From Sordariomycetes sp. S80-01Y (taxonomy: Eukaryota; Ascomycota; Sordariomycetes): a DNA stretch of 64,000 nucleotides. How positions within the stretch are numbered: the stretch's first letter is position 1; the number at the start of each line of letters is the position of its first letter. The notes below the pieces were generated by a model. The model saw only the letters and a program-made list of their open reading frames with translations. It was not told the origin of the DNA and made no database searches. Made by a program: the position numbers and the translations under genes. Shown piece after piece: positions 54,692 through 64,000 of this stretch. Location: contig JAXQJY010000029.1 of assembly GCA_037042185.1 (NCBI GenBank), positions 1,736,001-1,800,000 on the forward strand, given 5' to 3'.

Positions 54692-57600
54692 CTATTCATC
54701 CTCTTCATCCTCCTCATCGTCGTCAACGTCCATGCCTTCAGCAGCAGTAATCGAAAATTCACGCTCCTGGTCCAGCCCCACGTAGCTGTCACTCATCAAG
54801 AAGAGCTTCAGCTCGTGGTCGCCGGCAGTCGGCACAGTGTACTCCAGCTTTGTCTTCAACTCTCGCCCGATGGTGACGCGCTTGATAGCTAGGAGATTCT
54901 TCGTCTTGTCATCTCCAACGACTAGCCACCAGTTCTCCATCTTCTTGCTTGGATAGAAGGGTGCGTGAACGGTCGTGTCGACATCGCCGTCTTCTTCGTC
55001 AACGTTTCGCGTGATCTTGATGTTGAGGTACGCAGGCTCCCCTGCTTGAATCTCATCTGCCTCGAGGACCTCGTGTTCAAGCTCCAAATCTGGATATTTG
55101 TCGTTGGTGAAATTCGCTGCCTCCGCCAGCTGCTTCTGAGAGAGATTCAGACGTTTCACTAATTTATTGTAGTCGGGGTTCTCATCTGGATTCATGGCTT
55201 CCATGAAGTCGAAGATGTCTTTCACGCTGCGATGACAATTAGTGAAATGTTCGGAGGAATGGGGCTTATAGGGGGCATACCCGAAGTCATTGGCGACCTT
55301 GACCACATCGTTTGAGAAGTGAGGAATCTGCTTGAGAGGGCTGTCGCGATCCCACATAGCCTGAATAACCATTTGCGACATTTCCATGGCGTTCATTGCA
55401 TTGAGATGGCCGTCTGAGGAAAGAATGTCGACCATCGCGCTTAGGAGGCTCAGCACGCGGGAGAGCAGCATTTCCTGGTCTTTAGAGAGATCAATGGGGA
55501 GTGACATCCGCGAAAAATGAGCTTGAAGCAGCACAAATGCCTTGAAATGGGGCGAGTCGTAGGTTGGCTGTGACATTTTGACCGGGACGCGATCGTAGAT
55601 GCGTCGCAGCAGACCAGCCTCGTGCCGGCGTATTTGTATTGTCTCGAACTCGGCAGCAGAGGTGACGATCTCGAGAATACCCTTCAGCTTCGTGCGTGCA
55701 CTGAGGGACAAGAGGAAGGTCTGCATCGTGATGTAGGAGATGTTGTAGTACGCGGCGATCATGGCTGCGTTCTGTGGCTCCACGGTACCGTCGTCTTCAT
55801 CGAAATCTATGATCTTTGACTCACTGAGTTCCTTCAGGGTCGTCTCCACAAGATCTGACATGTAGTTGCTAAGGTCGTCGTGGGTCGTTCCCGTAAGTCC
55901 GTAGTAGCTAGGGTTTGCCAGCAGACGGCGGTAAAAGTATGTGAATGTTACCCAGTTGATAGCATCCTCGCCAGAGTCCATCATTTTAGTGCTGATCTCG
56001 GTAACAAAAGCATCATGGAGGTAGTTCTGAAGATGAGACTCGACTGGAAGAGCCTCGTTCAAGAACTTCTTGTAGTAGTCGCGCTTGACCTGGGGGAGCA
56101 TGAGCACACCCCGGCCACGGCCGTCTCGCGATGGGCGTAGAGCTTTTCCGAACATGTGCAGGACTTCGCTGAGCGGGTAGTCGACATAGCGGTGCTCGCG
56201 ACCCTCAAAGTACTGTGTCCCCATGACGATGACAAGATGCGCCGTGCTTGTGATCTCCCAGCAGGTGTCGCGAGAGGCGATCAGCACTTGGATCGCGCCT
56301 TGATCGTAAAGATACTTGACGATACGTCTATCACTTTGAGTCAACGCTTCGTGATAATATCCAATGCCATGGGACAATGCTTCGGCCAACGCTTCTTCGC
56401 TGATGCGCTCTAGCAGAGGCTGAATCTGCTTGACGTCTGCGTGGAGGAAGCGATCCTCGTCATCGTCAGCAAAGCATGCGGCCAGGAGGTCACGAGCAGT
56501 CTGTCGCGTTTGCTTTCGTGTTGGCACAAAGATCATTGATGGTTTGTCCGGTGACATCTGAGTGACCGCGAGATAGGTGGGCTTAGCCATAGCCAACATT
56601 AGCGACGGGAAATGAGGGTTCGTGAATGATTGAATGTGAAGCTCCAGAGGCACCGGCCTGACAGCAGGACTGAAGTTGTAGATGTCATGCTTTTTGGCGT
56701 CGATCCACTCGCCGACCTCTCGAGCATTGGCAAGAGAAACTCCGAAGGCCACAATTCTCATGGCTGACTCTATTTGCGTTCGGATAGAGTGCATGCGCGA
56801 AACTATGATCTCGTAGACATAGCCTTGCGCCCCCCCTAGCAGATGAATCTCGTCGGCGATGAACAGTCCAACAGTCTGTACATTTTTCCGGCGCCTCCAT
56901 TGTCTGGAGAGCACGTCCCACTGCGTAGGAGTTGCGAGAATAAGATCACCCTTCTCAAGCAGCTTGATGTCGGTGGCCGTCTCGCCGGTCAGCTTGACAA
57001 TCTCCTTGCCACCATTAAGACCACTGAACCTCTCCTGCCAGTCTTGCAATCTGGAATCAACCAGCTCCTGGAAAGGAGCAATGTAGACAGCACGGCCACT
57101 GTCAGCTTGAGTCCAGTGTCGAAGCAAGGCAAATTCAGCGCAGACCGTCTTTCCGCTCCCTGTTGGGGCTCCGACGAAGACGTTGTTGTCGCCCTTGTAC
57201 AAGGACTCGAATGTCTGGCTTTGGATGCGGTTGAATTGGCTCCACTTGGGATAAAGGTCGACGTATTGTTGAATCTTGAGTGCGGAAGTTGGAAGTGCCT
57301 GTAGGTCCAGCAAAGCGGTGTGAGCTGGGAACTTCTCAGGTAGGATGAGTTTATGGAAGGGCACGGCGAGCCTTGTTTCCGCATGCATCCATCTATCCGA
57401 GACGACAGAGACGAAATAGTTGGGGGGCATGGGGTCTGTAATGGGCACGGTGAAATCGACGATGTGCTCGTTCGCCTCAGACTCGACATAGTCTTTACGG
57501 AGCAGGAAGGTGTCGTGGTAGAGAATGTCCTCTCCATCGCTGTCTTCGACAATGATCCAGAAACTCTCAGCTGCTCCGTGGATTTCATCATCCCACTCGA

Positions 57601-60600
57601 AATTCGGGGTGATGCTAAGCTCGACTCTCAGCATCGACCTCGTCATCGGCTGGACCTGCGCTTGAACCTCTAGGCGAGGGAACTTCGCGACTAGACCACA
57701 GACGGTGCGTCCTGCCTTTGGCATTCCCAGCAATTCGCCCATGCGAGGCGGGTCAAGATCGAAGTAGCTGTCCCAAGACACTTCGATTCGTTCTGCTTTT
57801 TGGACAATGTCCCGAGGGCAGCTTGGGAACTGACGCAAAGGGGTCATGGTCGGCCACATGCGCTTCTCGGCCATCTTACAGAGATCCAGGGCGGTCTTGG
57901 TGACAGAAGCCCAGCCCTTCTTTAAGGTGATCTCAAAAATTGCTCGCAGAATGCGACCCGCGCTTTGAGTAACATACACCATATCAGCCATCAGGGCCAA
58001 GCCATCCAATTTTAATCGAGAGATATAGGCTTGAAGAAGAACGTTGATCTTCGCGTGTGGTTCTTCAATGCTTTCCTTGACCGGCACAGGAACTCGTCCA
58101 AGAAGTTTCGCCAGTTCAAGCTTCTCGTCTGCGCGAACAGGGATGTACTTGAACTCGGCACTTAGTGCAAAGACGCGGAACAGCTCAATGGTGGTGATTG
58201 AGGGCTGGATCAGGTTGTTGTACGTCTCCATTGACGTTGCCGTGATGTAGTAGTGGGAGGCGATTCGGCCAAGTTCGGTCGACTGGAGTCTCCCCGTCTT
58301 CTCTTCGTATTTGATCAAGTTGGTCTTGCGCAGTACCATGGCAGCAGAGTGGATGAGATCAACTCGCTTCTGCTCCAAGGCGTCGTCATCCTCGTATTCT
58401 GCGCCGACTTGGTATAAACCGGGAGAGCGGAGCATACGAACGAACAGGTACGTGTAGCCGAGCCACTCCACACCCTCATCCCGAGTCCGCACGTTACCCA
58501 ACACGATTTCGGCGTTGAGATTGTCCACAAGCTTGCTAACAAATTGCGACTCGATCGGTAGTTGCTGGTTGAGTAGCGAAAGGTAGTACTGAATCTCGGT
58601 TTGAGTAGTGATGATAATACCTTCACCATATGTGTCGAACTGGGGCCGACCAGCACGACCCAGCATCTGGAGAACATCCTGGGGACTAAGCTCAACCCAA
58701 CTACCCTTCTCAGGTGAGTAGACTTGGGTGCCCTTGATGACGACAGTGTGTGCTGGCAAATTGACACCCCAAGCCAAGGTAGCGGTACACACCAACACCT
58801 GGATGGCACCTTGTGCGAAGAGATCCTCAACATCTGTCCTATCAGCACGGCTCATACCAGCATGGTGAATGCCGAAACCATATGGTAAAATGTCCTTTAG
58901 ATCCTTGTCGGTTGCTTCGTTCGCAGCATCGTTGAGAATCTCACGGCTGCCGGCATCATGACGCAGGATCTGGTTGATGGTCTCGTTCTCTAGTGCTTGA
59001 TCGCGAATGTAGCGCGCCGTCTTTGCAGTCTCTTTCCGTGAGTGAACGAAAATCAACATTTGGTTTCGGTTCGCCCCAACGTGCTCAATGACCTTGTTAT
59101 AACAAACGTCGTTCATGGTCTTGAGTTGCTTGATGGGTTTGCGGTCGGTAACGCCAATAAACTCCTGCCGCAGGGGACAGGGACGGAAAGATCCATCGAA
59201 ATGGAAGAGCCCGCTTGCAACATCAACGCGCAAGAAGCTTGCGACGTCACGGTAGTTGGGCAGGGTAGCAGACAAGCCCACTATCCGTACAGGCTCGCCG
59301 GTTTGCTCGGTCTTGCGGATTGTACGGCCAACGATGCTCTCGAGAACTGGACCACGGTCGTCATGTAGCAAGTGGATTTCATCGATGATGATGAGGCGCA
59401 CGAGGTTTACGTAGGTAAGGTCGTTCGCTTTGCGCGTGATGACATCCCACTTCTCAGGCGTCGTGACAATGATTTGGGTATCGGCGATTTGTTGCTTGGT
59501 GAGCTGACGATCTCCAGTCAACTCAGAAACCTTTACACCGTAAGGCTCAAGCCGTTTTCCGAAGTTTCCAACTTGCTCCTGCACAAGTGCCTTCAAGGGT
59601 GCGATGTACACAATTTTGAAGGAGTCTAAGTCGATCTCACCCGTCTCCGGGTTGCGATGCTTTCCAAGCTCCCTCAAAATTGTGAGCATGGCAACATTGG
59701 TTTTTCCACTACCAGTGGGGGCGCAGATCAGCATGTTACCATCGTCGCCGAATGCAGATGGGTAGCATTTGGACTGGATCTTGTTGAGCGATTTGGCTGA
59801 GCTAAAAGGCGCACGAGACCATTCCGGCATCTCGGTGATGGGTATTAAGGGGTCGTCGGAGTAGCTGCGCTTCTTGGGTGGAGGCACGTGGATTTCTTCG
59901 TAACCCTTAAAGCTGCGCTTTGTAGAGCCCTCGGGAAGTCTGACCTTGGCGTTGGTCATGAGGTGATTGCCCTGATCAAACACAAGGTTGTTAAGGTTGA
60001 CAACCTTTCGCGGCTGTAGGCCGCCAACCAACTGACCCTCAGCCTTCTCTTGCTTCGGTGCTTCGTTGAAAGACGAGGGAACGTCTATATCCATTTTGAT
60101 GTCCATCTTGCCTTTCTTGTCGCCCGATGCCTTTCCCCTCAGCTCGCTGAGAATCCACTGAAGACCTTCCGAGTTCATTTCACGCTCCACCTCAGCGCGC
60201 TGCTCGTCGCCCTCGGCTCGCGCAAGCTTCGTCAGCCAGAATACCTTCTCTCGGTTTTGAACCAGCTTTTGAACGAGTTCGTGGTGGTCATACTCGAAGA
60301 GCTCCATCAGATCGTTTTCGATATCGCGAAGTGACTTTTCCTCGCCTTCGGGCTCATCGGCTTCTCCGGAGAGGATACGCAGAGCCTCTTTCGTTTTGTC
60401 AGCTTGCTCATGAGCATCTGAGTACAAGGCGCCAATTTGGCGTTGTAGCCAGAAGGCATCAATATCTAGCGCTGGTATTGAATGAGCATCCTTGCTTCTC
60501 TTGCTGCTTCCAGCGGGTTCTGAGTCCAGGACCATCTCGTCCTCCATAGCCATGTTGTCGTCCACGTCGTTGGCTGCGCCATTTTGCGCATCCTCGTCTT

Positions 60601-61339
60601 CCTCCTCATCTTCGGAAGACTCGTCGCGAACCTCATTGACAATAGCGTCTTCATCATCCTCATCCTCATCGAAAGCGACCGCAACGCCTTGACGTTCATC
60701 GATCTCAGCGTCGTCACCATCGGCGCCTCCCATGTTGACATCGTCGTCGTCGTCCTGCGCGTGGTAATCTGTGATCTTCTTGCCCAGGTTTACGAGCTCG
60801 TTGAACTGCTTCGGCTCTGTAGCTCGCCCAAGTAGGTCGTCAATCTCCTTCTTCTTGTCCAGATCCTTCATGTCTTCATCCTTGAGGAATTCAAGTATTG
60901 AGTCTGCCGCACTGAGGACAATCTCATTTGACATGTCCCCCAAATTCGATCGTACGATAGTGAGGATAAGGTCGAAGGTCGCTCGCGTCGCTTGGGTTCG
61001 TGGTCGGTAGTTGATGCCCTCGATCGCCACGTCATTGGCACCAAGAATACCGCTTCCATCGGCCTTTCGCTTCCGCTGTTCTCGCGCGAGAACATCCTCG
61101 CCCTCCTGCACGCCTCCTCTTTGCACATTCGGCATGGATGATTTTCCCTGCCCTGGGGCCTTTTCTCGCGCGACGCGGCCTCCCATATCTGCGATGCTGA
61201 GGCGTCCAGCGATCGACTCGGGGTCACCAGTTGCCTCATCTCCGCGTCGCGTGACGAATCGGCGGTCCGTCTGGAGAACCAGGTTGGACATCGCCGAGTA
61301 CTTGTACTGCGACATGTTGTCGCGATTTTGGTCCGCCAT
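54692..61339 (-). CDS. brr2: Brr2, U5 snRNP RNA helicase
   Basis: A single-exon gene for the 2,215-residue Ski2-like helicase that unwinds U4/U6 during spliceosome activation. The N-terminal region (about 1-480) is acidic with DDDDD and EDEEEDED runs and a plug-like segment. Cassette 1 has APTGSGKTNVAML (Walker A, near residue 540), DEIHLLHDDRG (motif II), GLSATLPN (motif III) and a motif VI QMLGRAGRPQFD, followed by a Sec63 unit. Cassette 2 keeps APTGSGKTVCAEF and DEIHLL but has GVSLANAR instead of a SAT motif and the degraded HMFGKALRPSRD instead of QRxGRxGR, so it is probably not an active helicase, as known for the family. A second Sec63 unit and an acidic tail end the protein. The lack of introns in a gene this long is notable. 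Confidence 0.97.
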   Translation of the reverse strand: MADQNRDNMSQYKYSAMSNLVLQTDRRFVTRRGDEATGDPESIAGRLSIADMGGRVAREKAPGQGKSSMPNVQRGGVQEGEDVLAREQRKRKADGSGILGANDVAIEGINYRPRTQATRATFDLILTIVRSNLGDMSNEIVLSAADSILEFLKDEDMKDLDKKKEIDDLLGRATEPKQFNELVNLGKKITDYHAQDDDDDVNMGGADGDDAEIDERQGVAVAFDEDEDDEDAIVNEVRDESSEDEEEDEDAQNGAANDVDDNMAMEDEMVLDSEPAGSSKRSKDAHSIPALDIDAFWLQRQIGALYSDAHEQADKTKEALRILSGEADEPEGEEKSLRDIENDLMELFEYDHHELVQKLVQNREKVFWLTKLARAEGDEQRAEVEREMNSEGLQWILSELRGKASGDKKGKMDIKMDIDVPSSFNEAPKQEKAEGQLVGGLQPRKVVNLNNLVFDQGNHLMTNAKVRLPEGSTKRSFKGYEEIHVPPPKKRSYSDDPLIPITEMPEWSRAPFSSAKSLNKIQSKCYPSAFGDDGNMLICAPTGSGKTNVAMLTILRELGKHRNPETGEIDLDSFKIVYIAPLKALVQEQVGNFGKRLEPYGVKVSELTGDRQLTKQQIADTQIIVTTPEKWDVITRKANDLTYVNLVRLIIIDEIHLLHDDRGPVLESIVGRTIRKTEQTGEPVRIVGLSATLPNYRDVASFLRVDVASGLFHFDGSFRPCPLRQEFIGVTDRKPIKQLKTMNDVCYNKVIEHVGANRNQMLIFVHSRKETAKTARYIRDQALENETINQILRHDAGSREILNDAANEATDKDLKDILPYGFGIHHAGMSRADRTDVEDLFAQGAIQVLVCTATLAWGVNLPAHTVVIKGTQVYSPEKGSWVELSPQDVLQMLGRAGRPQFDTYGEGIIITTQTEIQYYLSLLNQQLPIESQFVSKLVDNLNAEIVLGNVRTRDEGVEWLGYTYLFVRMLRSPGLYQVGAEYEDDDALEQKRVDLIHSAAMVLRKTNLIKYEEKTGRLQSTELGRIASHYYITATSMETYNNLIQPSITTIELFRVFALSAEFKYIPVRADEKLELAKLLGRVPVPVKESIEEPHAKINVLLQAYISRLKLDGLALMADMVYVTQSAGRILRAIFEITLKKGWASVTKTALDLCKMAEKRMWPTMTPLRQFPSCPRDIVQKAERIEVSWDSYFDLDPPRMGELLGMPKAGRTVCGLVAKFPRLEVQAQVQPMTRSMLRVELSITPNFEWDDEIHGAAESFWIIVEDSDGEDILYHDTFLLRKDYVESEANEHIVDFTVPITDPMPPNYFVSVVSDRWMHAETRLAVPFHKLILPEKFPAHTALLDLQALPTSALKIQQYVDLYPKWSQFNRIQSQTFESLYKGDNNVFVGAPTGSGKTVCAEFALLRHWTQADSGRAVYIAPFQELVDSRLQDWQERFSGLNGGKEIVKLTGETATDIKLLEKGDLILATPTQWDVLSRQWRRRKNVQTVGLFIADEIHLLGGAQGYVYEIIVSRMHSIRTQIESAMRIVAFGVSLANAREVGEWIDAKKHDIYNFSPAVRPVPLELHIQSFTNPHFPSLMLAMAKPTYLAVTQMSPDKPSMIFVPTRKQTRQTARDLLAACFADDDEDRFLHADVKQIQPLLERISEEALAEALSHGIGYYHEALTQSDRRIVKYLYDQGAIQVLIASRDTCWEITSTAHLVIVMGTQYFEGREHRYVDYPLSEVLHMFGKALRPSRDGRGRGVLMLPQVKRDYYKKFLNEALPVESHLQNYLHDAFVTEISTKMMDSGEDAINWVTFTYFYRRLLANPSYYGLTGTTHDDLSNYMSDLVETTLKELSESKIIDFDEDDGTVEPQNAAMIAAYYNISYITMQTFLLSLSARTKLKGILEIVTSAAEFETIQIRRHEAGLLRRIYDRVPVKMSQPTYDSPHFKAFVLLQAHFSRMSLPIDLSKDQEMLLSRVLSLLSAMVDILSSDGHLNAMNAMEMSQMVIQAMWDRDSPLKQIPHFSNDVVKVANDFGYAPYKPHSSEHFTNCHRSVKDIFDFMEAMNPDENPDYNKLVKRLNLSQKQLAEAANFTNDKYPDLELEHEVLEADEIQAGEPAYLNIKITRNVDEEDGDVDTTVHAPFYPSKKMENWWLVVGDDKTKNLLAIKRVTIGRELKTKLEYTVPTAGDHELKLFLMSDSYVGLDQEREFSITAAEGMDVDDDEEDEEDE

Positions 61340-61752
61340 GTTGGGCAGCTGTGTCGGCGTTCGAAGGGATGGTTGAAGGTTGTCGGTTCCCTCGACGGTA
61401 GCTCGGCGAGCTTTGAGTCAGCCTTTACAGCACCATGTATTCGCCACGTGTTGTAGATTCGCGACAGTCTATATCGTCGGCGTTGGCGCGTGTGACTCAC
61501 GTGTCGCGCTCGAGCTTTGTCGTTAAGGCAGATCTTCCTCCACCTCTGTTATGGAGAGCATCATGAAGTCGATAAATTTCAATCAGCCTCCAAGGCTGCA
61601 GCACTAGCTCCGATTTGGATAGCAGCCCCACAACCGCCACTTGCGCCCAACCACTAGCCACACTCGACCGCGACCAAAGTCAACAATGCGGCATCGAGCT
61701 ACCATCGAACGAATACAATCTTAGATTCACATTCCACGAAAATGAGGACGCC
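61340..61752. other. Divergent promoter region with a possible uORF
   Basis: This 413-bp region lies between brr2 (leftward) and the coiled-coil gene (rightward). A short upstream reading frame of 18 codons starts at the ATG at 61551 and ends at the TAG at 61605-61607. The region 61608-61752 stays open in the downstream frame but has no ATG. Confidence 0.45.
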
Positions 61753-63324
61753 ATGAGCGAACTGTCTGAGGCTGCGCAGAAAGTGCAACAAGATCTCGAA
61801 CCATACATCAAACCCCGAGAGCAAGTCAACTACATCAGGCGGATTCTTGCCCTTCATCTCAATTCGTTCTCCGAAGATGCGCCTCTGAACCAACCTTTGC
61901 CGTTGCCGTTGCCGGCTACTTCACATAATACCGTGAAGCCCACAAAGGGCACCCAAGGCCTTCATTCAGAGTATCTGGAAGCTCTGCAGGCGAATATCGC
62001 AGCTCGACATCAGCTAGAAAGCATCTCGCGGACCCGGCCACAGCCCCCAGAACAGCGGTCTATCGACCCGGAGCCAAGCAACGTCAATCATTTGGACGAA
62101 CGTCTAGCTTCCTTAAGACTTGATCAAAAGCGGCAAAGGCTCTCAACAGTTCGGAAGTATCTAGATCAGCTGGTCGATCAACCAGCAGCATCTGCCACAT
62201 TCCTTGAATCAGAGCAGATCTTCGCAGGCTCGGTCAAACTGCCCCCTATCCCGAAGCAAATCGTCGATAGTTTTGCGAACGCATGCAGTGGTAAAGCACA
62301 AGACCTCAACACCCGGGCGAGCCAACTGGAAAAAATAGTCTTGAGAACCAAATTACGTCTTCGGCAAGAGGAGAAGCAACTTGAAGATGCCAAGGCGAGA
62401 GGTCGGAATCGACCAGATGTTGTCAGCAATGGCGTTCGACTTGAAGCGTTGAACGCAACACGCACAGAACTAATTAATTGGATCGAGGCGGAGCTAAGCA
62501 TGGCTTCCGGCGGAGAGCCAGCTGAGAACGAGCACAGTCCAGACGCCCAGGGCGACATTGAGGCCGATCATGCGACAATCACCAGGGGACTGGCAGAGGT
62601 CCGAAGGAAGTACGAACTGTATGTGGTGTCGCGAAAAGAAGTGCTTTCGTTAGTGGCGCATCAGCCAGCTATTCCGACTAAGCCAGATCTTTCACCTCCA
62701 AGCGAGCAGCATGTTCCAGAGCCCTCGCCCGCACCAACAACCCATTTGTTGGTTCCCTACGTCGATAGGCTTCTAGCTCTTTCGAGAGCTCAGCGATCGA
62801 TGATATCGCAAAAAGCCCACATGAATACTTTGCTGAGCAGTCAGCTCAAGGAAACTTGTCAAATACTGGGCCACCTTGCGGAAGAGAGCCAGTTGTTACC
62901 TGCCTACCCGATGAAAGACTCTTTGCGACGCAGATCAGGGCTAGTCAGCGAGCTGACTTCCAAGAAATCAGGAAAGCCGGATATCGCCACTCGAATCAAA
63001 CCTTGGATATTTGCATCTGATGCTGCAAAGATTACTAGTCTAGAATCGGTGGCCGAGACCATTGAAGGCGGCCAGATGTCCCTCGAGGGATCGATGAAGG
63101 CCTTGGAAGAGCTGGAAGACCTGCTTGGTCTCTCCCAAGATCGAGTCAAAGCGCCGGATGATGAGGGGACTACAGAAGTAGATGTTTGGCTAGATGCAGG
63201 TGATACCAAAGACAAAACGAGCAGGAAACACACGGGACCGAAGGCTCAACGGCGGGTATCAGGCGATGTCTGGTCAACTCTGCACGGCAACCTCGGTCTA
63301 ATCGGCCAGGGCGATGGCGCGTGA
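61753..63324 (+). CDS. Coiled-coil-like protein of unknown function
   Basis: A 523-residue protein in one exon, largely helical with heptad-like segments. It begins with MSELSEAAQKVQQDLEP and a conserved-looking KPREQVNYIRRILALHL near residue 20. A charged helix with KAQDLNTRASQLEKIVLRTKLRLRQEEKQ lies near 185-215, and the later part has VVSRKEVLSLV and LLALSRAQRSMI. No enzymatic motif is seen, and I do not recognise the family. A structural role (for example at the spindle pole, kinetochore or cytoskeleton) is possible but unsupported. The frame is open 5' to 61615 without ATG, so 61753 is taken as the start; a missing first exon cannot be excluded. Confidence 0.65.
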   Translation: MSELSEAAQKVQQDLEPYIKPREQVNYIRRILALHLNSFSEDAPLNQPLPLPLPATSHNTVKPTKGTQGLHSEYLEALQANIAARHQLESISRTRPQPPEQRSIDPEPSNVNHLDERLASLRLDQKRQRLSTVRKYLDQLVDQPAASATFLESEQIFAGSVKLPPIPKQIVDSFANACSGKAQDLNTRASQLEKIVLRTKLRLRQEEKQLEDAKARGRNRPDVVSNGVRLEALNATRTELINWIEAELSMASGGEPAENEHSPDAQGDIEADHATITRGLAEVRRKYELYVVSRKEVLSLVAHQPAIPTKPDLSPPSEQHVPEPSPAPTTHLLVPYVDRLLALSRAQRSMISQKAHMNTLLSSQLKETCQILGHLAEESQLLPAYPMKDSLRRRSGLVSELTSKKSGKPDIATRIKPWIFASDAAKITSLESVAETIEGGQMSLEGSMKALEELEDLLGLSQDRVKAPDDEGTTEVDVWLDAGDTKDKTSRKHTGPKAQRRVSGDVWSTLHGNLGLIGQGDGA

Positions 63325-63637
63325 CACACTCCATGGAGTTAACGATCCCATTGTTGTTTGCTTAGAGGCCGGTCACGATTTATATTCTACGATCGAATCA
63401 GTCAGCAAATAGGACAGATATGAATCGATACAAATTGTGTTGATTCTAGATTTAGTCATCTCTTCTCAAGCCTATCGAACCAACTCTCCCGTTTTGCGCC
63501 AAGCATTCTGCGTCGCCGCACACACGCAATCCTTTGTCTTTCCAGTCGAACAGTTCCATAAGCGCATCTTTATTGCGTCTTCTTCAATAGTATTAATAAA
63601 ACCCGCCCTCGCGATCAGAGCCATTGTTGATGAAGGA
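63325..63637. other. Intergenic, convergent 3' ends
   Basis: 313 bp between two converging genes. Nothing else is recognised. Confidence 0.6.
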
Positions 63638-64000
63638 TCAGCACTGGGGGATCACGTCTCCCGTTTCGAAGTCCCTAACAACGGCAGAGAGACCCTCGAA
63701 CTCACGAGGAGCTACGTGGTATGTAACCTCCTTTTTCTCGACTGGTGCCTTTCCGAACTTGACCCATGCACTATCACCAGCTGAAAGGAGAGATAGGTCA
63801 AGCTTGGGGAAGAGCTCGTCCTCGGATTCGTCGTCAAGGTTGAATGCAGAGTCCGCCAGGGACTCACACCACAAGCTGAACTCATTGTCATCTCCAGTCA
63901 GGTGAGAAAGCGCTGGACGCTCGAGCCAGTCGAACATAACAGGCTTGTAATTTCCATTCATGGCCTCGAGGGTGGTACAAACGGCCCAATCAGGCGTAGA
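63638..64000 (-). CDS. 3' part of an unknown gene, cut by window end
   Basis: A frame that stays open to the window end and stops at the TGA at 63638-63640. It reads STPDWAVCTTLEAMNGNYK at the edge and continues with the acidic segment DDESEDELFPKLD and the end FETGDVIPQC. About 120 residues are seen. The start lies beyond 64000. An ATG at 63961 is internal to the open frame and probably not the start. I do not recognise the family. Confidence 0.6.
   Translation of the reverse strand, partial: STPDWAVCTTLEAMNGNYKPVMFDWLERPALSHLTGDDNEFSLWCESLADSAFNLDDESEDELFPKLDLSLLSAGDSAWVKFGKAPVEKKEVTYHVAPREFEGLSAVVRDFETGDVIPQC

Overview
The window is nuclear DNA of a filamentous ascomycete (Pezizomycotina). 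The evidence is short introns of about 44-60 bp with GTRNGT donors and CTRAC-like branch points, compact genes on both strands, GC-rich coding sequence, two fungal-type regulators, a mitochondrial arginine-type carbamoyl-phosphate synthase large subunit, and fungal versions of Npl4, Sec66, Orc3, Rfc2 and Brr2. A sordariomycete is my best guess, but that is inference. Intron-exon models were built by hand from splice signals, reading phase and family knowledge. In every multi-exon model the exon lengths sum to a multiple of three.

Left part (1-26.9 kb), accessory metabolism: a short-chain dehydrogenase (2.3 kb); a fungal-type regulator without a DNA-binding domain (3.6-5.2 kb); a copper amine oxidase (7.4-9.9 kb); a Zn2Cys6 regulator (11.1-13.4 kb); an isocitrate-lyase-like protein whose two active-site motifs are both replaced (13.9-15.5 kb); a PLP aminotransferase (16.3 kb); a class I glutamine amidotransferase (18.1-19.0 kb); a Dal5-type MFS permease (20.2-21.8 kb); and a 5-oxoprolinase/hydantoinase (22.8-26.9 kb). 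Three intergenic regions of this block (about 10.0-10.3, 15.7-15.9 and 19.55-19.87 kb) share GATA sites, a GATAAGG element followed by GTCGC or GCGAC, and inverted CGGAC/GTCCG half-sites. I propose that these genes form a nitrogen-regulated catabolic cluster for an amine or gamma-glutamyl-type compound, with the Zn2Cys6 protein as its candidate local regulator. This is the best candidate here for an undescribed system.

Middle part (27-38 kb), core genes: a conserved unknown protein; an E2 ubiquitin-conjugating enzyme of the UBE2Z type with a second UBC-like domain and a 12-bp exon beside the catalytic cysteine; replication factor C subunit Rfc2; and the carbamoyl-phosphate synthase. A 2.2-kb gene-poor stretch follows, then a gene for a 1,375-residue secreted glycine-rich protein built from several repeat families, with Kex2-like sites near its start.

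Right part (43-64 kb), core cell biology: Npl4, Sec66, a small conserved protein, Orc3, a PWWP plus IBD-like chromatin protein, the spliceosomal helicase Brr2 (2,215 residues, one exon), a coiled-coil-like protein of unknown function, and the 3' part of one more gene cut by the window end. I saw no tRNA, rRNA, CRISPR array, transposon or virus-like element.
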